Shown here: piece after piece, positions 16,738-25,863 of the stretch
How positions within the stretch are numbered: the first letter of the stretch is position 1
How the letters are laid out: each line of letters starts with the position of its first letter
From: Nitrospiraceae bacterium
Lineage (GTDB): Bacteria > Nitrospirota > Thermodesulfovibrionia > UBA6902
Assembly: GCA_003599505.1 (NCBI GenBank)
Contig: QZKO01000027.1
Coordinates: 1-50,782, forward strand
Direction: 5' to 3'
DNA: 50,782 bases
Made by a program: the position numbers and the translations under genes
Notes under the pieces: model-generated
Seen by the model: only the letters and a program-made list of their open reading frames with translations
The model's database searches: none
What the model was told of the DNA's origin: nothing

Positions 16738-17852
16738 AGAGAGGCAAAAATGCCATGACCTTTGAACACCTTGTCGCGTCTATCAGGCAAGTTCATGATG
16801 AACTGGCAGCACAAGCCGGCAGGGCAGTTAACATCAGTTTGACGTTAAGAAACTGGATGATAGGTTTCTACATTGCTGAATTTGAGCTGCGTGGTACGGA
16901 CAGGGCCGGATATGGAGACAAGCTTTTGTCTGAATTGGCTAACGAGCTCAGGCAACATAAAGTCAGCAACTGCAACCGGCGGCAGCTTTATGATTACCTT
17001 AAGTTTTACCGGACATATCCGCAAATTGTGCAGACAGTGTCGGCACAATTCCAAAACCTGCTGTCACAGGGAGTTGTAAAGGCTGCTGAAAAAGTGCCGA
17101 CAGCGTCGGCACAATTGATACGACATCCGGAAAACTTGTTCAACCGCCTGTCTTATAGCATGTTCAAACTGCTTGTGGATGTGGACAACGATACTAAACG
17201 CACCTTCTACGAAATTGAGTGCATCCGCGGCAACTGGTCGGTGCGCGAACTCAAGCGGCAGATCAACAGCCTGTACTATGAACGCTCAGGGTTGTCCAAA
17301 GACAAGAAAAAGCTCTCCGAACTTGCACGGTCCGGCGCTGAAACAACCGAGCCGAAGCTGAATATCCGCGATCCCTATATTTTTGAATTCCTCGGTCTGA
17401 AATCCAAAGAGGTTATGAGTGAATCAGCGCTGGAAGATCAACTGCTGGACAAACTTCAGGAGTTCCTTCTGGAGCTTGGGCACGGTTTCTGTTTTGAGGC
17501 CCGGCAAAAGCGTATTCTTATTGGCAAAACTCACAACTTTGTCGACCTGGTGTTCTACCACCGCATTCTCAAATGTCATGTGCTGGTGGAACTAAAGCAG
17601 GCAGAATTCAGCCATGAAAATATTGGCCAGCTCAACACGTATGTAAGCTGGTATAAGAAGAACATAATGAGCACCGGTGACAATCCTCCAGTTGGCATAC
17701 TCCTCTGTACCAGCAAGGACCACGCGCTTGTAGAATACGCCCTCGCCGGAATGGATAACGGCCTTTTCGTGTCCAGGTATCAGCTTGAACTCCCGAAGAA
17801 AGAAGAGATGCAGCGGTTTATTGAGAAACAGATGAAAGAGGCAGGGGAATAA
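16734..17852 (+). CDS. YhcG/DUF1016 family PD-(D/E)xK nuclease-like protein
   Basis: This 372-residue protein has an N-terminal DUF1016 domain (SLTLRNWMIGFYIAEFE, LYDYLKFYRTYPQ) and a C-terminal PDDEXK nuclease domain (NFVDLVFYHRIL, then LVELKQAEFSHENIGQLN). Such genes are often lodged inside type I R-M operons, where their role is unclear; a nuclease accessory or anti-phage function is commonly supposed. The start overlaps the hsdM stop (ATGA). An alternative ATG at 16752 would remove six residues. Confidence 0.85.
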   Translation: MKRGKNAMTFEHLVASIRQVHDELAAQAGRAVNISLTLRNWMIGFYIAEFELRGTDRAGYGDKLLSELANELRQHKVSNCNRRQLYDYLKFYRTYPQIVQTVSAQFQNLLSQGVVKAAEKVPTASAQLIRHPENLFNRLSYSMFKLLVDVDNDTKRTFYEIECIRGNWSVRELKRQINSLYYERSGLSKDKKKLSELARSGAETTEPKLNIRDPYIFEFLGLKSKEVMSESALEDQLLDKLQEFLLELGHGFCFEARQKRILIGKTHNFVDLVFYHRILKCHVLVELKQAEFSHENIGQLNTYVSWYKKNIMSTGDNPPVGILLCTSKDHALVEYALAGMDNGLFVSRYQLELPKKEEMQRFIEKQMKEAGE

Positions 17853-17861
17853 CGACAACCT

Positions 17862-18623
17862 ATGAACCCTGAACGGTTATTGCAGAACTTTGACCGCCTG
17901 ATCAATACGCCTGATGCTGTGCCGCGCCTGAGGAGGTTTATTCTCGATCTGGCTGTGCGGGGGAAGCTCGTGGAGCAGAATCCGGAGGATGAACCGGCGG
18001 CAACAGTGGAGTCCTTAGATGTCTCGTTTCATCTTCCATCATCATGGTGTTGGAAAAGCGTCCGTGATCTCGGTATAACTCAAACTGGCTCAACGCCACC
18101 AACCGGAGAGCAGCATCATTACAACGGACATATCCCCTTCATTAAGCCAGCAGCCATAAGCGAGGGCGTTATCAATTATGGGGGACAAGGTCTCACGGAA
18201 TCTGGTGTTAGAGAAAGTAGAGTCGTTCAAGCTGGAGCTATCTTGATGGTCTGTATCGGGGGATCGATTGGAAAGGCAGCGCTTGTGAATCAGACAGTGT
18301 GCTTCAACCAGCAAATAAACAGTGTGTCCACAAATGAAGGAATAGATGCTCACTATGTTCTTATTGCCATGCAATCGCCATATTTTAAAGCTCGCGTTGT
18401 GGACACTGCTGCTCAGGGGACACTTCCAATCATAAGTAAAGGCAAGTGGGAACGCCTGTTAATTCCTCTCCCACCCCTCGCCGAACAACAGAGAATTGTG
18501 GCTAAGGTGGATGAATTGATGAAGCTGTGCAGCGAGTTGGAGGCTCATCTTACCACGAATATGACAGTCAGCCGGAAACTTCTTGAGGCAACACTGCAAG
18601 AAGCTATTGGTGCTAATTTCTGA
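17862..18623 (+). CDS. hsdS: Type I specificity subunit, half-length (HsdS)
   Basis: At 253 residues this HsdS has one target-recognition domain instead of two. The N-terminus (MNPERLLQNFDRL, VPRLRRFILDLAVRGKLVEQ) is the standard opening. The TRD begins LPSSWCWKSV, and the C-terminus (PLPPLAEQQRIVAKVDELM, then a coiled coil) is the conserved spacer that usually sits between TRD1 and TRD2. The linker after NPEDEPAAT is also shorter than usual. It may work as a homodimer that reads a palindromic bipartite site, or it may be a remnant of a full-length subunit. Confidence 0.88.
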   Translation: MNPERLLQNFDRLINTPDAVPRLRRFILDLAVRGKLVEQNPEDEPAATVESLDVSFHLPSSWCWKSVRDLGITQTGSTPPTGEQHHYNGHIPFIKPAAISEGVINYGGQGLTESGVRESRVVQAGAILMVCIGGSIGKAALVNQTVCFNQQINSVSTNEGIDAHYVLIAMQSPYFKARVVDTAAQGTLPIISKGKWERLLIPLPPLAEQQRIVAKVDELMKLCSELEAHLTTNMTVSRKLLEATLQEAIGANF

Positions 18624-18642
18624 ATGGAGGCCAATAAACCAT

Positions 18643-20490
18643 ATGACAACTTTTGATTCAACTAAAACAGCACTAAGTAAACTGTTGGAGCAAATCATGG
18701 AGGGTAAAATCCAGCTTCCTGATTTTCAGAGAGGATGGGTTTGGGATGATTCCCATATTCAATCATTATTGGTGAGTATCGCACGCTCTTTTCCTATAGG
18801 TAGCGTTATGCTGCTTGAGACTGGAGGCACAACCCGCTTTCAAATACGCTTGGTTGAGGGTGTTTCCCCTGACTTAAAAACAAATGAAATGGTCGAGAAG
18901 TTAATTCTCGATGGACAGCAGAGGCTTACTTCCCTGACGCAGGTACTAAAGATAAACTCTGCTGTAAAAACCAAAGACGATAAAAATCGTGAGGTTCAGA
19001 GATTCTATTATATCGACATTGAGAAGGCTCTTACAGGAAACAGCGGAGTCGATGATGCAATCGTTGCCGTCGATGAGAAAAAAACGTTACGTAAAAACTT
19101 TGGTAGAGACATTGTTCTTGATCTCAGTACCCCTGAAAAGGAATTTGCGTCCTTCTATTTCCCGTGTAATCAGATATTAAATTCCGATAAATGGGAAGAG
19201 GGTCTGATGGCTTATGATACGGCAAAGTTCGCTCGTTATATGGAGTTTAGGAAGTTCATTCTTAACGCTTTTCGGGAATATCAGGTACCTCTTATTGAGC
19301 TGAAGAAGGAAACGAGCAAAGAGGCGGTATGTCTTGTTTTTGAAAAGGTGAACACTGGCGGAGTGCCTTTGTCAGTGTTTGAACTTGCCACGGCAACCTA
19401 TGCAGCCGATGGCTTTAATCTTCGGGATGATTGGTATGGTAATACACTTACGAGTGTGGACGGTAGACACAAGACGTTCGTAAGTAAACCATTACTTCGT
19501 GATATTGAGCCAACAGAGTTTCTTCAAGGTCTTTCACTCTTGCACACATTCGAGCGACGTAATGACGATGTACTCGCAGGTCGAACCGGCAAAGATGTCA
19601 CAGCAGTTAGTGCCAAGCGTGAACACGTATTAGCCCTCCCGCTTTATGCTTACAAAAAGTGGGCTGACAAGCTGACAAATGGCTTTCTTGAAGTAGATCG
19701 CTTCTTGAGGATGGAAGGTCTCTACCATCCAAAATTCTTACCCTATCGCAGTCAGATAATTCCATTGGCAACTGTTATGGTTCATCTTGCTGAGAGGTGG
19801 CTTGAGCCGGTAATTCGTCAAAAGATTGCTCGCTGGTATTGGTGCGGCGTCCTTGGTGAACTGTATGGAGGTGCCGTTGAAACCCGTATAGCACTGGATT
19901 TGCAGAACCTCATTGATTGGATTGATAATTCTACAGCAGATGAGCCGGTGACGGTAATTGCGGCAGGATTTCAACCTTCGAGACTTGAAACCTTGCGTAC
20001 GCGAACAAGCGCTGCATATCGAGGTATTTATGTTCTCCTGCAACGACATGGGTCAAAAGATTTCTTTTGGAAAGCACGAATGATAGACCTTGATCGAGAT
20101 GAATATAAAATTGATATTCACCATATTTTCCCCAAAGACTGGTGCCAAACTCAGGGGATAGCCCCAAAAGTATTTGATTCAATTATCAACAAAACACCTA
20201 TCTCATACAAAGCAAATCGTATGATCGGTGGTAAGGCGCCTTCTAAGTACTTACAGCAAATTCAGGAACATTCACAAGTACAAATCTCCACAGCTGAGCA
20301 AGACGATATTTTGGCGTCTCACATTATTGATCCTAGGTTGCTTCGTGCAGATGATTTTACAAGCTTTTTTGAAAAAAGGAAGAAAGACCTGCTTGGAATT
20401 ATTTCTTCTGCAATGGGCAAACAGATTCTTACAGCTGAGAGCGAACCTCCTGCACAAGATGCTGACGAAGAAGAAGAAGACGAGGATTAG
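18643..20490 (+). CDS. DUF262/DUF1524 protein, GmrSD-like restriction factor
   Basis: This 615-residue protein starts at ATG 18643 with GGAGG upstream; an earlier frame start at 18583 lies inside hsdS. The N-terminal DUF262 domain has IQLPDFQRGWVWDD and the nucleotide-handling signature LILDGQQRLTSL. The C-terminal DUF1524/HNH-like nuclease has DIHHIFPKDWC followed by NKTPISYKANRMIGG. This domain pair is that of GmrSD and related enzymes, which in known cases cut modified phage DNA. The tail is acidic (DADEEEEDED). It is the last gene of the R-M operon. Confidence 0.82.
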   Translation: MTTFDSTKTALSKLLEQIMEGKIQLPDFQRGWVWDDSHIQSLLVSIARSFPIGSVMLLETGGTTRFQIRLVEGVSPDLKTNEMVEKLILDGQQRLTSLTQVLKINSAVKTKDDKNREVQRFYYIDIEKALTGNSGVDDAIVAVDEKKTLRKNFGRDIVLDLSTPEKEFASFYFPCNQILNSDKWEEGLMAYDTAKFARYMEFRKFILNAFREYQVPLIELKKETSKEAVCLVFEKVNTGGVPLSVFELATATYAADGFNLRDDWYGNTLTSVDGRHKTFVSKPLLRDIEPTEFLQGLSLLHTFERRNDDVLAGRTGKDVTAVSAKREHVLALPLYAYKKWADKLTNGFLEVDRFLRMEGLYHPKFLPYRSQIIPLATVMVHLAERWLEPVIRQKIARWYWCGVLGELYGGAVETRIALDLQNLIDWIDNSTADEPVTVIAAGFQPSRLETLRTRTSAAYRGIYVLLQRHGSKDFFWKARMIDLDRDEYKIDIHHIFPKDWCQTQGIAPKVFDSIINKTPISYKANRMIGGKAPSKYLQQIQEHSQVQISTAEQDDILASHIIDPRLLRADDFTSFFEKRKKDLLGIISSAMGKQILTAESEPPAQDADEEEEDED

Positions 20491-20560
20491 CTTAATAAAA
20501 TCGATGCGACACCACGTCGAAACGGGGTCTATGTGTAGGGATTGATTTTTCATTTGTTAC

Positions 20561-20577
20561 TGTCATATTATCTGACA
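20561..20577 (+). promoter_or_regulatory. Candidate operator upstream of the XRE-ImmA gene
   Basis: TGTCA-N7-TGACA is a perfect short palindrome 28 bp before the ATG at 20606, in an AT-rich promoter-like stretch. It is a plausible site for the XRE protein encoded next to it. Confidence 0.4.
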
Positions 20578-20605
20578 ATGGCAATCTTATATAAGTAGTG
20601 AGGTC

Positions 20606-21892
20606 ATGAAAACCGTTAAATATGAAATAAAACTCAAAGGGCTTGCGACGCCCGATGGAACTATTTCTGTAAAGGCGCTCCTCGACCTTATGGGCAGTCT
20701 TACCGACTGCGCTGAACGCGGTGAAGAGATATTCGCGGAGATGCCGCAGGCATTCACTGATATGGAGCTTTTTGGCGAAGTCCTGCAAAAGCCGGATAGA
20801 AAAGACTGGCTGCAGAAGGTTTGGGCTCAGTGGCCCGCAGTACCGCCGGGCGAAACGCTTCTTGAAACAATAGCGGCGAAAGGGATGTCTCAGGCGGAGC
20901 TTGCTGAGCGCACCGGCAGACCCAAAAAGACAATCAATGAAATCATCAAAGGGAAGGCCGCTATCACTCCTGAAACTGCATTGCAATTTGAACGTGTTTT
21001 GGGCATGCCCGCAGGTTTTTGGAATAATCTGGAGCGCAATTATCAGGAGACGCTGGCAAGGATTAATGAACAAAAGAATTTGCATCGGCAGATTAGCTGG
21101 CTGAAGAAGATTCCTTTGAATGCACTCATCAATAGGGGATGGGTCAGGAAGCATGCTGATAGTGTTCAGCAGCTTCAGGAAGTTTTGAATTTCTTCGGCG
21201 TTGCATCTCCTGAACAATGGGAATTCAGATGGCGTGGGGCCCAGGTTTCATATCGGAAATCTCCTGTATTTCAGGGTGACCCTTATGCTGTTGCCGCGTG
21301 GCTTAGAATGGGCGAGTTGGCCGCCCGGGATATTAGCTGTAAGCCTTTTGACGCCTCAACGTTCAAGAATGCTCTTTCGGGCATCCGTCAGCTTACGGTT
21401 AAACCGCCTGAGCTTTTTCAAGGGGAAGTCGTTCGGTTAAGTGCTGAGGCAGGTGTTGCCGTTGCCTTCGTGCCAGAGATCCCCCAAATAGGGGCTTCCG
21501 GTGCAACATGGTGGATGACTCCAGCTAAAGCCGTTATTCAACTGAGCCTCCGTTACAAAACCGATGACCAGCTATGGTTCAGTTTCTTCCACGAGGCAGG
21601 ACATATCCTTCTGCATGGCAAAAAAGAGGTTTTTATTGAGGGGGATGGCAAGAGTTCAAAAGAAGATGAGGCCGATCAGTTTGCCTCTGATTTTCTGATT
21701 CCCCCGAAACAGTACAGGCTGTTCATCCAAGTTGGAAAGTGCAGCAAAGCTGCTATTCAGACATTCGCTTCTGAACTTGGCATTGCTCCCGGCATTGTTG
21801 TGGGAAGGCTTCAGCATGATGCCAAACTCCACCATAGCCACTGTAATTACCTGAAGCGGCGTCTTGCATGGGCTCCCACGGTATCGATCTAA
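20606..21892 (+). CDS. XRE-type regulator fused to ImmA/IrrE metallopeptidase
   Basis: Three parts are visible in 428 residues. Residues 1-75 form an N-terminal domain I do not recognise (VKYEIKLKGLATPDGTIS). Residues 80-150 are a HigA-like helix-turn-helix (GMSQAELAERTGRPKKTINEIIKGKAAITPE). The C-terminal ImmA/IrrE zinc peptidase has HEAGH at about residues 332-336 and the third-ligand region DEADQFASDFLIPP. Such proteins control mobile or defence genes by cleaving a repressor, or act as antitoxins. It lies at the end of the island, with its own likely promoter. Confidence 0.82.
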   Translation: MKTVKYEIKLKGLATPDGTISVKALLDLMGSLTDCAERGEEIFAEMPQAFTDMELFGEVLQKPDRKDWLQKVWAQWPAVPPGETLLETIAAKGMSQAELAERTGRPKKTINEIIKGKAAITPETALQFERVLGMPAGFWNNLERNYQETLARINEQKNLHRQISWLKKIPLNALINRGWVRKHADSVQQLQEVLNFFGVASPEQWEFRWRGAQVSYRKSPVFQGDPYAVAAWLRMGELAARDISCKPFDASTFKNALSGIRQLTVKPPELFQGEVVRLSAEAGVAVAFVPEIPQIGASGATWWMTPAKAVIQLSLRYKTDDQLWFSFFHEAGHILLHGKKEVFIEGDGKSSKEDEADQFASDFLIPPKQYRLFIQVGKCSKAAIQTFASELGIAPGIVVGRLQHDAKLHHSHCNYLKRRLAWAPTVSI

Positions 21893-22003
21893 CAGGCGTT
21901 AATACCAGAGCTTAAAAGAGATGGACATGTTGCAACACGCCCCTGCATCCATGAAAAATGTTACAATAATTTCCATCATAACCAATCTCGCAAAAGGATT
22001 ACA

Positions 22004-22672
22004 ATGCTCAAGGCAATACCTTTAGATGAAATAAAATACATCCTCCTCGACATGGACGGCACATTGCTGGACCTGTATTTTGACGATTATTTCTGGGGGC
22101 ATCTTGTGCCTGAAAAATACGCTGAGAAACACAACATGACCTTCGGCGCCGCAAAAGAGTATTTATACGGGACTTACAAATCCCACGAAAAGACCCTGAA
22201 CTGGTGCGATATCGATTTCTGGTCAAAGGAGCTCCATCTCGATATCCCGGCACTAAAAGAGCAGATAAGGCACCTTATAGAAGTCCATCCACACGTGATA
22301 GATTTTTTAAAGATGATGAGGAGACACAGGAAAAAGATATTCCTTCTGACTAACGCCCATTTCAAGACGGTGAAGATTAAATTCAACAAGACGCAGATAG
22401 GAAAATACTTTGACGACGTGCTCTGCTCTTTCGATGTCGGTCATCCCAAAGAGTTCCCGGAGTTCTGGCACAAAGCGGAAAAGAAGCTGAAATTCGACAA
22501 AGAGCATTCCCTCTTCATAGACGACACCGAAGACGTACTGAAAACAGCGAGGGACTTCGGCATCAGGTATCTGCTTTTCAAGGCCCGCGCAAGCTCGAAG
22601 GCGGAGCCTAAAAAAACCGGAGAGTTCCGGACCATCCATGATTTCAGGGAGTTGATGGACCGTGATATATGA
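22004..22672 (+). CDS. HAD-superfamily phosphatase, YrfG-like
   Basis: This 222-residue hydrolase has the nucleophile motif LLDMDGTLLD (Asp16, Asp18), motif II in FLLTNA, a Lys in GHPKEFPEFW, and motif IV acidic pair SLFIDDTEDVL. The sequence resembles GMP/IMP 5'-nucleotidase YrfG. It starts at ATG 22004 with AAGGA upstream, and its 3' end overlaps the convergent gene by 29 bp. Confidence 0.82.
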   Translation: MLKAIPLDEIKYILLDMDGTLLDLYFDDYFWGHLVPEKYAEKHNMTFGAAKEYLYGTYKSHEKTLNWCDIDFWSKELHLDIPALKEQIRHLIEVHPHVIDFLKMMRRHRKKIFLLTNAHFKTVKIKFNKTQIGKYFDDVLCSFDVGHPKEFPEFWHKAEKKLKFDKEHSLFIDDTEDVLKTARDFGIRYLLFKARASSKAEPKKTGEFRTIHDFRELMDRDI

Positions 22673-23315
22673 TGTTTTCCGAGCCTTCCACCAGAGACCA
22701 GTAAATTGAGCGGGCGTCTTCTTCGTTAACCGTCAAGTAGATGGAAGTAAACGGCCTGCCCCTGAATGAATTCCACAGGGTGAGGATTGGACGGGACAAA
22801 TACCAGCCTGAATAATCAGCGGCGCGGTACACTCCGGAAACAAACCCCGCCTTCTCCGGCCTCACGGATATATGAACGCCGTTGCCGAATTCCATGCGGT
22901 AGCTTGTCGGCATGTCCTGGAGCTCCAGCGCCTCAATATCGAACGCGCCCGGCGCCGGGGTTGTCGCGGTATTGTTCTCTTCTTCCTTGTTCTTGTCCGG
23001 ATCGATCTTTACCCTTTCAGGTTCAAACAACGCGCTCTTTCTGATCATGAGCAGCGGTTTTGAGTCAACAGCGTCACCCCAGAATGAGACGTCTTCGATC
23101 TTCATTTGTCTCAGCGCGATCCCGCGCGATTTCAGTAAAACCACTCTGTCTTTCAGGTTGAAGACAAAATATATAATGGGTTTCTTTGCCAGGACCAGCT
23201 CCGACTGAAGGAGAAAGTCCTCAGCGCCCGCTCTTTTTGCGCTCACGGACGCCGCATCTGAGCACAGAGTGAGGGGAAAAATAAGAATGGCAAGAAGGCA
23301 GAGGAGGGTTTTCAT
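22644..23315 (-). CDS. Exported protein of unknown function in the L,D-transpeptidase operon
   Basis: This 223-residue protein has an N-terminal signal peptide (TLLCLLAILIFPLTLCSDAASV). The mature part has no domain I can name; it looks beta-rich, with a low-complexity acidic linker (DPDKNKEEENNTATT). It follows the L,D-transpeptidase at 23317 by 1 bp, so a periplasmic role linked to cell-wall remodelling is likely from context only. Confidence 0.7.
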   Translation of the reverse strand: MKTLLCLLAILIFPLTLCSDAASVSAKRAGAEDFLLQSELVLAKKPIIYFVFNLKDRVVLLKSRGIALRQMKIEDVSFWGDAVDSKPLLMIRKSALFEPERVKIDPDKNKEEENNTATTPAPGAFDIEALELQDMPTSYRMEFGNGVHISVRPEKAGFVSGVYRAADYSGWYLSRPILTLWNSFRGRPFTSIYLTVNEEDARSIYWSLVEGSENIIYHGPSTP

Positions 23316-23316
23316 T

Positions 23317-23949
23317 CTAAAAGATCAGGACCTTTGTGCCGACGGGAATATTGCTGTAAAGCTCTTTCAGGTCTTTATCTCCGACCCTGACGCATCCATG
23401 TGTCACGTTACGGCCCAGGAGCCTTGTATACAGGGTCCCGTGTATCATGTACCCGTCGCCGAGGTCGAGTGCATAGTCTCCGAGCACCCCTTCTTCGAGC
23501 CTGTCCCTGAAGTTTTTAGGGACTGTTTCCCCTTCCTCTATAAAGGCCCAGTCAGGCTTGGTCCATACGGGATTTGTTTTCTTTAATTGGACGGAACGCT
23601 CGCCGCGAGGCGTATCAAAAATCCATTGCCTGTTGCCTGCCGGGTCTTTCAGGATACTGCCGCTGCCTGTTGAGACGACGATCTCTTTCAGGGTGTTATT
23701 TCCGTTTCTGACATAAATCCTGTTTTTTGCCGTGTCTATTACAAGATAGGTCCCTTTGGGCGCAAGGTTGGCGATCTTTCTTTTCATGGCATCGCTTTTT
23801 TTGCGAAGCTCCGGCGCTGATTTTGCGTCAGCCGTTTTCCGTGAATCCGTCAGGGCATTGCCGTGTCTCGAGAGATAAAAACCGCAGGCCTCAAGCGCCA
23901 AAAAAACAATAAAAATTATAAGCAGTGTAACAAGTATTTTCTTCTTCAT
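23317..23949 (-). CDS. L,D-transpeptidase, membrane-anchored
   Basis: This 210-residue YkuD-domain enzyme has one N-terminal membrane helix (residues 4-22). The catalytic signature is complete: the His in MIHGTLY and the Cys in HGCVRVGDKDL. These enzymes make 3-3 crosslinks in peptidoglycan or attach proteins to it, and act in the periplasm. It lies 2 bp from a second L,D-transpeptidase gene upstream. Confidence 0.9.
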   Translation of the reverse strand: MKKKILVTLLIIFIVFLALEACGFYLSRHGNALTDSRKTADAKSAPELRKKSDAMKRKIANLAPKGTYLVIDTAKNRIYVRNGNNTLKEIVVSTGSGSILKDPAGNRQWIFDTPRGERSVQLKKTNPVWTKPDWAFIEEGETVPKNFRDRLEEGVLGDYALDLGDGYMIHGTLYTRLLGRNVTHGCVRVGDKDLKELYSNIPVGTKVLIF

Positions 23950-23951
23950 TT

Positions 23952-25058
23952 CTATAAGTCCTTAATCGAGGAAGAGATTATATTATTATCATCAATCGCC
24001 CCGACGATTGTAACCGGGGTCCCCACGTCAACCATATGATAGAGTTCATCGATATGCCTGTTTTCCATAGCAATGCATCCGTATGTCATTCCTTCTTTCC
24101 CGCCGCCGTGTATTTCGATAAGGCCGCCTATGCCGGCGCGCGCGGGAACAAGCCCTTTCCTTTTAGCGGCCGCAAATTGTCTTAAATCTTCTTCATTCGG
24201 GTAGTTTATAAGCAAGGCCTTGAAATAGCGGCTCCCCGGCAGTTTTTTGGTAATGTAGTATTTCCCTTCAGGGGTTGCAAGGTCGCCCGCGTGTAGCTTG
24301 TCATGAAAACCATTTTTCCCTAATCCTATGGAATAAGTTTTATAAGAGACGCCGTTTTTATAAACAACAAGCTTTCTGTCAATCTTGCTGACAAAAATTG
24401 AGCAAATACCCTTCTCCTTTGAGGCCTCAATGGTCTCGTTTACCCACTTCCGCCATTTTGCTATCTGTCCCTTATCGGCGTATCTGCTGAGCACCGGAGA
24501 GATTACCTCCTGGGCCGACGCTATATATACCGGAATAATCCTGAGTTTTTTCTCGGCCTCAGGATATTTCCCTTTCTCCGTCAGGCGCTGGGCCTCATCC
24601 AGAAGGAGCTCCGCGCTCATTAATTGTCTTCTTGAGAGCCTTCCTTCATTAATAAGAGAGGTCAGTCTTTTAAGTGTCTCCAGCCTGTTCTGAAAATATG
24701 TAAGCCGGCCTGCAATAGCAGTTAACTTTATCTGTTTCTGTTCTTCGATACTGCTGAGGAGGTTGTTGCCGTCAGCAAGGATATCACTGAATTCTTTCCG
24801 GACGGCTTCATAATCCCTGAACCAGGCAAACCGGCCCTGTTCTTTTATAAGCAGGTCTTTCCCGCTTCTGAGAGCTGACTTATAAGCCCTGTACTCATGG
24901 GGCGCATAAATTTCAGCGCCGGCCCTCCAGAGATCGTGCTCCTGCGTTTCCGCGATCGTAACCTCTGAAGGTACCGGCGCTGTGTTGCATCCGTAGAGTA
25001 TGCTCAGGCACACAAAAACGAAAGAGCTTATTATGCCGTGAACAAACCGTAAATGCAT
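23952..25058 (-). CDS. L,D-transpeptidase lipoprotein with helical N-terminal region
   Basis: This 368-residue protein has a lipoprotein signal with Cys24 (SILYGC). The helical region at about residues 40-215 looks able to form a bundle, and the C-terminal YkuD domain has EIHGGG and the catalytic Cys in YGCIAMEN. The Cys motif reads YGCIAM instead of the usual HGC(I/V)RM, a known variation. It is in an operon with a DUF4398-like lipoprotein (5 bp upstream) and another L,D-transpeptidase. Confidence 0.88.
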   Translation of the reverse strand: MHLRFVHGIISSFVFVCLSILYGCNTAPVPSEVTIAETQEHDLWRAGAEIYAPHEYRAYKSALRSGKDLLIKEQGRFAWFRDYEAVRKEFSDILADGNNLLSSIEEQKQIKLTAIAGRLTYFQNRLETLKRLTSLINEGRLSRRQLMSAELLLDEAQRLTEKGKYPEAEKKLRIIPVYIASAQEVISPVLSRYADKGQIAKWRKWVNETIEASKEKGICSIFVSKIDRKLVVYKNGVSYKTYSIGLGKNGFHDKLHAGDLATPEGKYYITKKLPGSRYFKALLINYPNEEDLRQFAAAKRKGLVPARAGIGGLIEIHGGGKEGMTYGCIAMENRHIDELYHMVDVGTPVTIVGAIDDNNIISSSIKDL

Positions 25059-25063
25059 TTTCC

Positions 25064-25651
25064 TTATTTTTTCTTTTCCATAGCCATGGTGATCTGGTTG
25101 GAAACTTCCGCTGCCTTGTCCTTTATTCCGTTTGCCTTGTCAAGGGCAGCCATGTAGTCTTCTCCGTCGATCAGGCTCTGTACTTCGGCAAGAGACGCTT
25201 CAAGTCCCGCGATATCGGCGCGCATGGCCTCGATGTCGGCCTTGGTGCCTTTTCCTTTCGGGGCCTTGCCTAACATCGCCTTTGCGTCGCTGACAGCGGT
25301 TGTTGCAGCTTCCAGAGAGGCCACAGCGTCATTTTTTGCCTTTTCTTTCCTTGCCGGGATCTCCGCTTTCAGGGCGTCTGAATCTGCTTTTACTTTTGCA
25401 AGCATCTCTTTTGCCTTGTCATAGTTCTTGAAGAATTTGCCGTCCTGGACCTTGACTTCATCCGTTGCGGCAGTCAACTGGTCGTTGAGGGATTTTACTT
25501 CTTCAGCAGCGTACTTGTCGCCGCCCTCCGCGATTACGGCATCGATTGCAGCCTTTGTGTCATTCATCTCCTGCGTGGGCTGCTTTGCGCAAGATACCAG
25601 AACTACTAACATGGTCAGAGCTACTGTTAAAGAAAGTAACAGTTTTTTCAT
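25064..25651 (-). CDS. DUF4398-like helical lipoprotein
   Basis: This 195-residue protein starts at ATG 25651 (AGGAGG site; an ATG at 25672 is upstream of that site). It has a lipoprotein signal with lipobox LVSC (Cys21). The mature protein is Ala/Lys/Glu-rich and almost wholly helical, like DUF4398 envelope proteins. It is first in the four-gene envelope operon. It probably acts as an outer-membrane lipoprotein that contacts peptidoglycan, an inference from context. Confidence 0.78.
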   Translation of the reverse strand: MKKLLLSLTVALTMLVVLVSCAKQPTQEMNDTKAAIDAVIAEGGDKYAAEEVKSLNDQLTAATDEVKVQDGKFFKNYDKAKEMLAKVKADSDALKAEIPARKEKAKNDAVASLEAATTAVSDAKAMLGKAPKGKGTKADIEAMRADIAGLEASLAEVQSLIDGEDYMAALDKANGIKDKAAEVSNQITMAMEKKK

Positions 25652-25689
25652 GTTATGTTCCTCCTTTCTCATAGGTTATAATTAATACC

Positions 25690-25863
25690 AATGGTATCAG
25701 AGGAAACTATAACGCAATTTGGATGCCACATAGAATCTATTCTAAAACAAGGCGTTCTAAATCCGCAATCCTCCCTATTTGAGGAATCTATTCTTATTTG
25801 GGGAAGGTTGAGGATTGTATTTGTCTGACTTGGGCGAGCAGTTGAAGTGTAAAAAAATCAGCA
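25690..25863 (+). other. Structured leader region upstream of rlmI, possible small RNA or attenuator
   Basis: This 285-bp divergent spacer (25652-25936) has no open frame but contains a stem CAATCCTC/GAGGATTG (about 25768-25775 with 25830-25837) and then a strong terminator. A transcript from about 25690 would end at 25906, just before rlmI. It is either a small RNA gene or a regulated leader. Confidence 0.35.

Noticed and set aside
21955-21970. TGTTACA upstream of the HAD gene as a Pho box
   Set aside because: Only one unit is present; the 11-bp repeat is missing.
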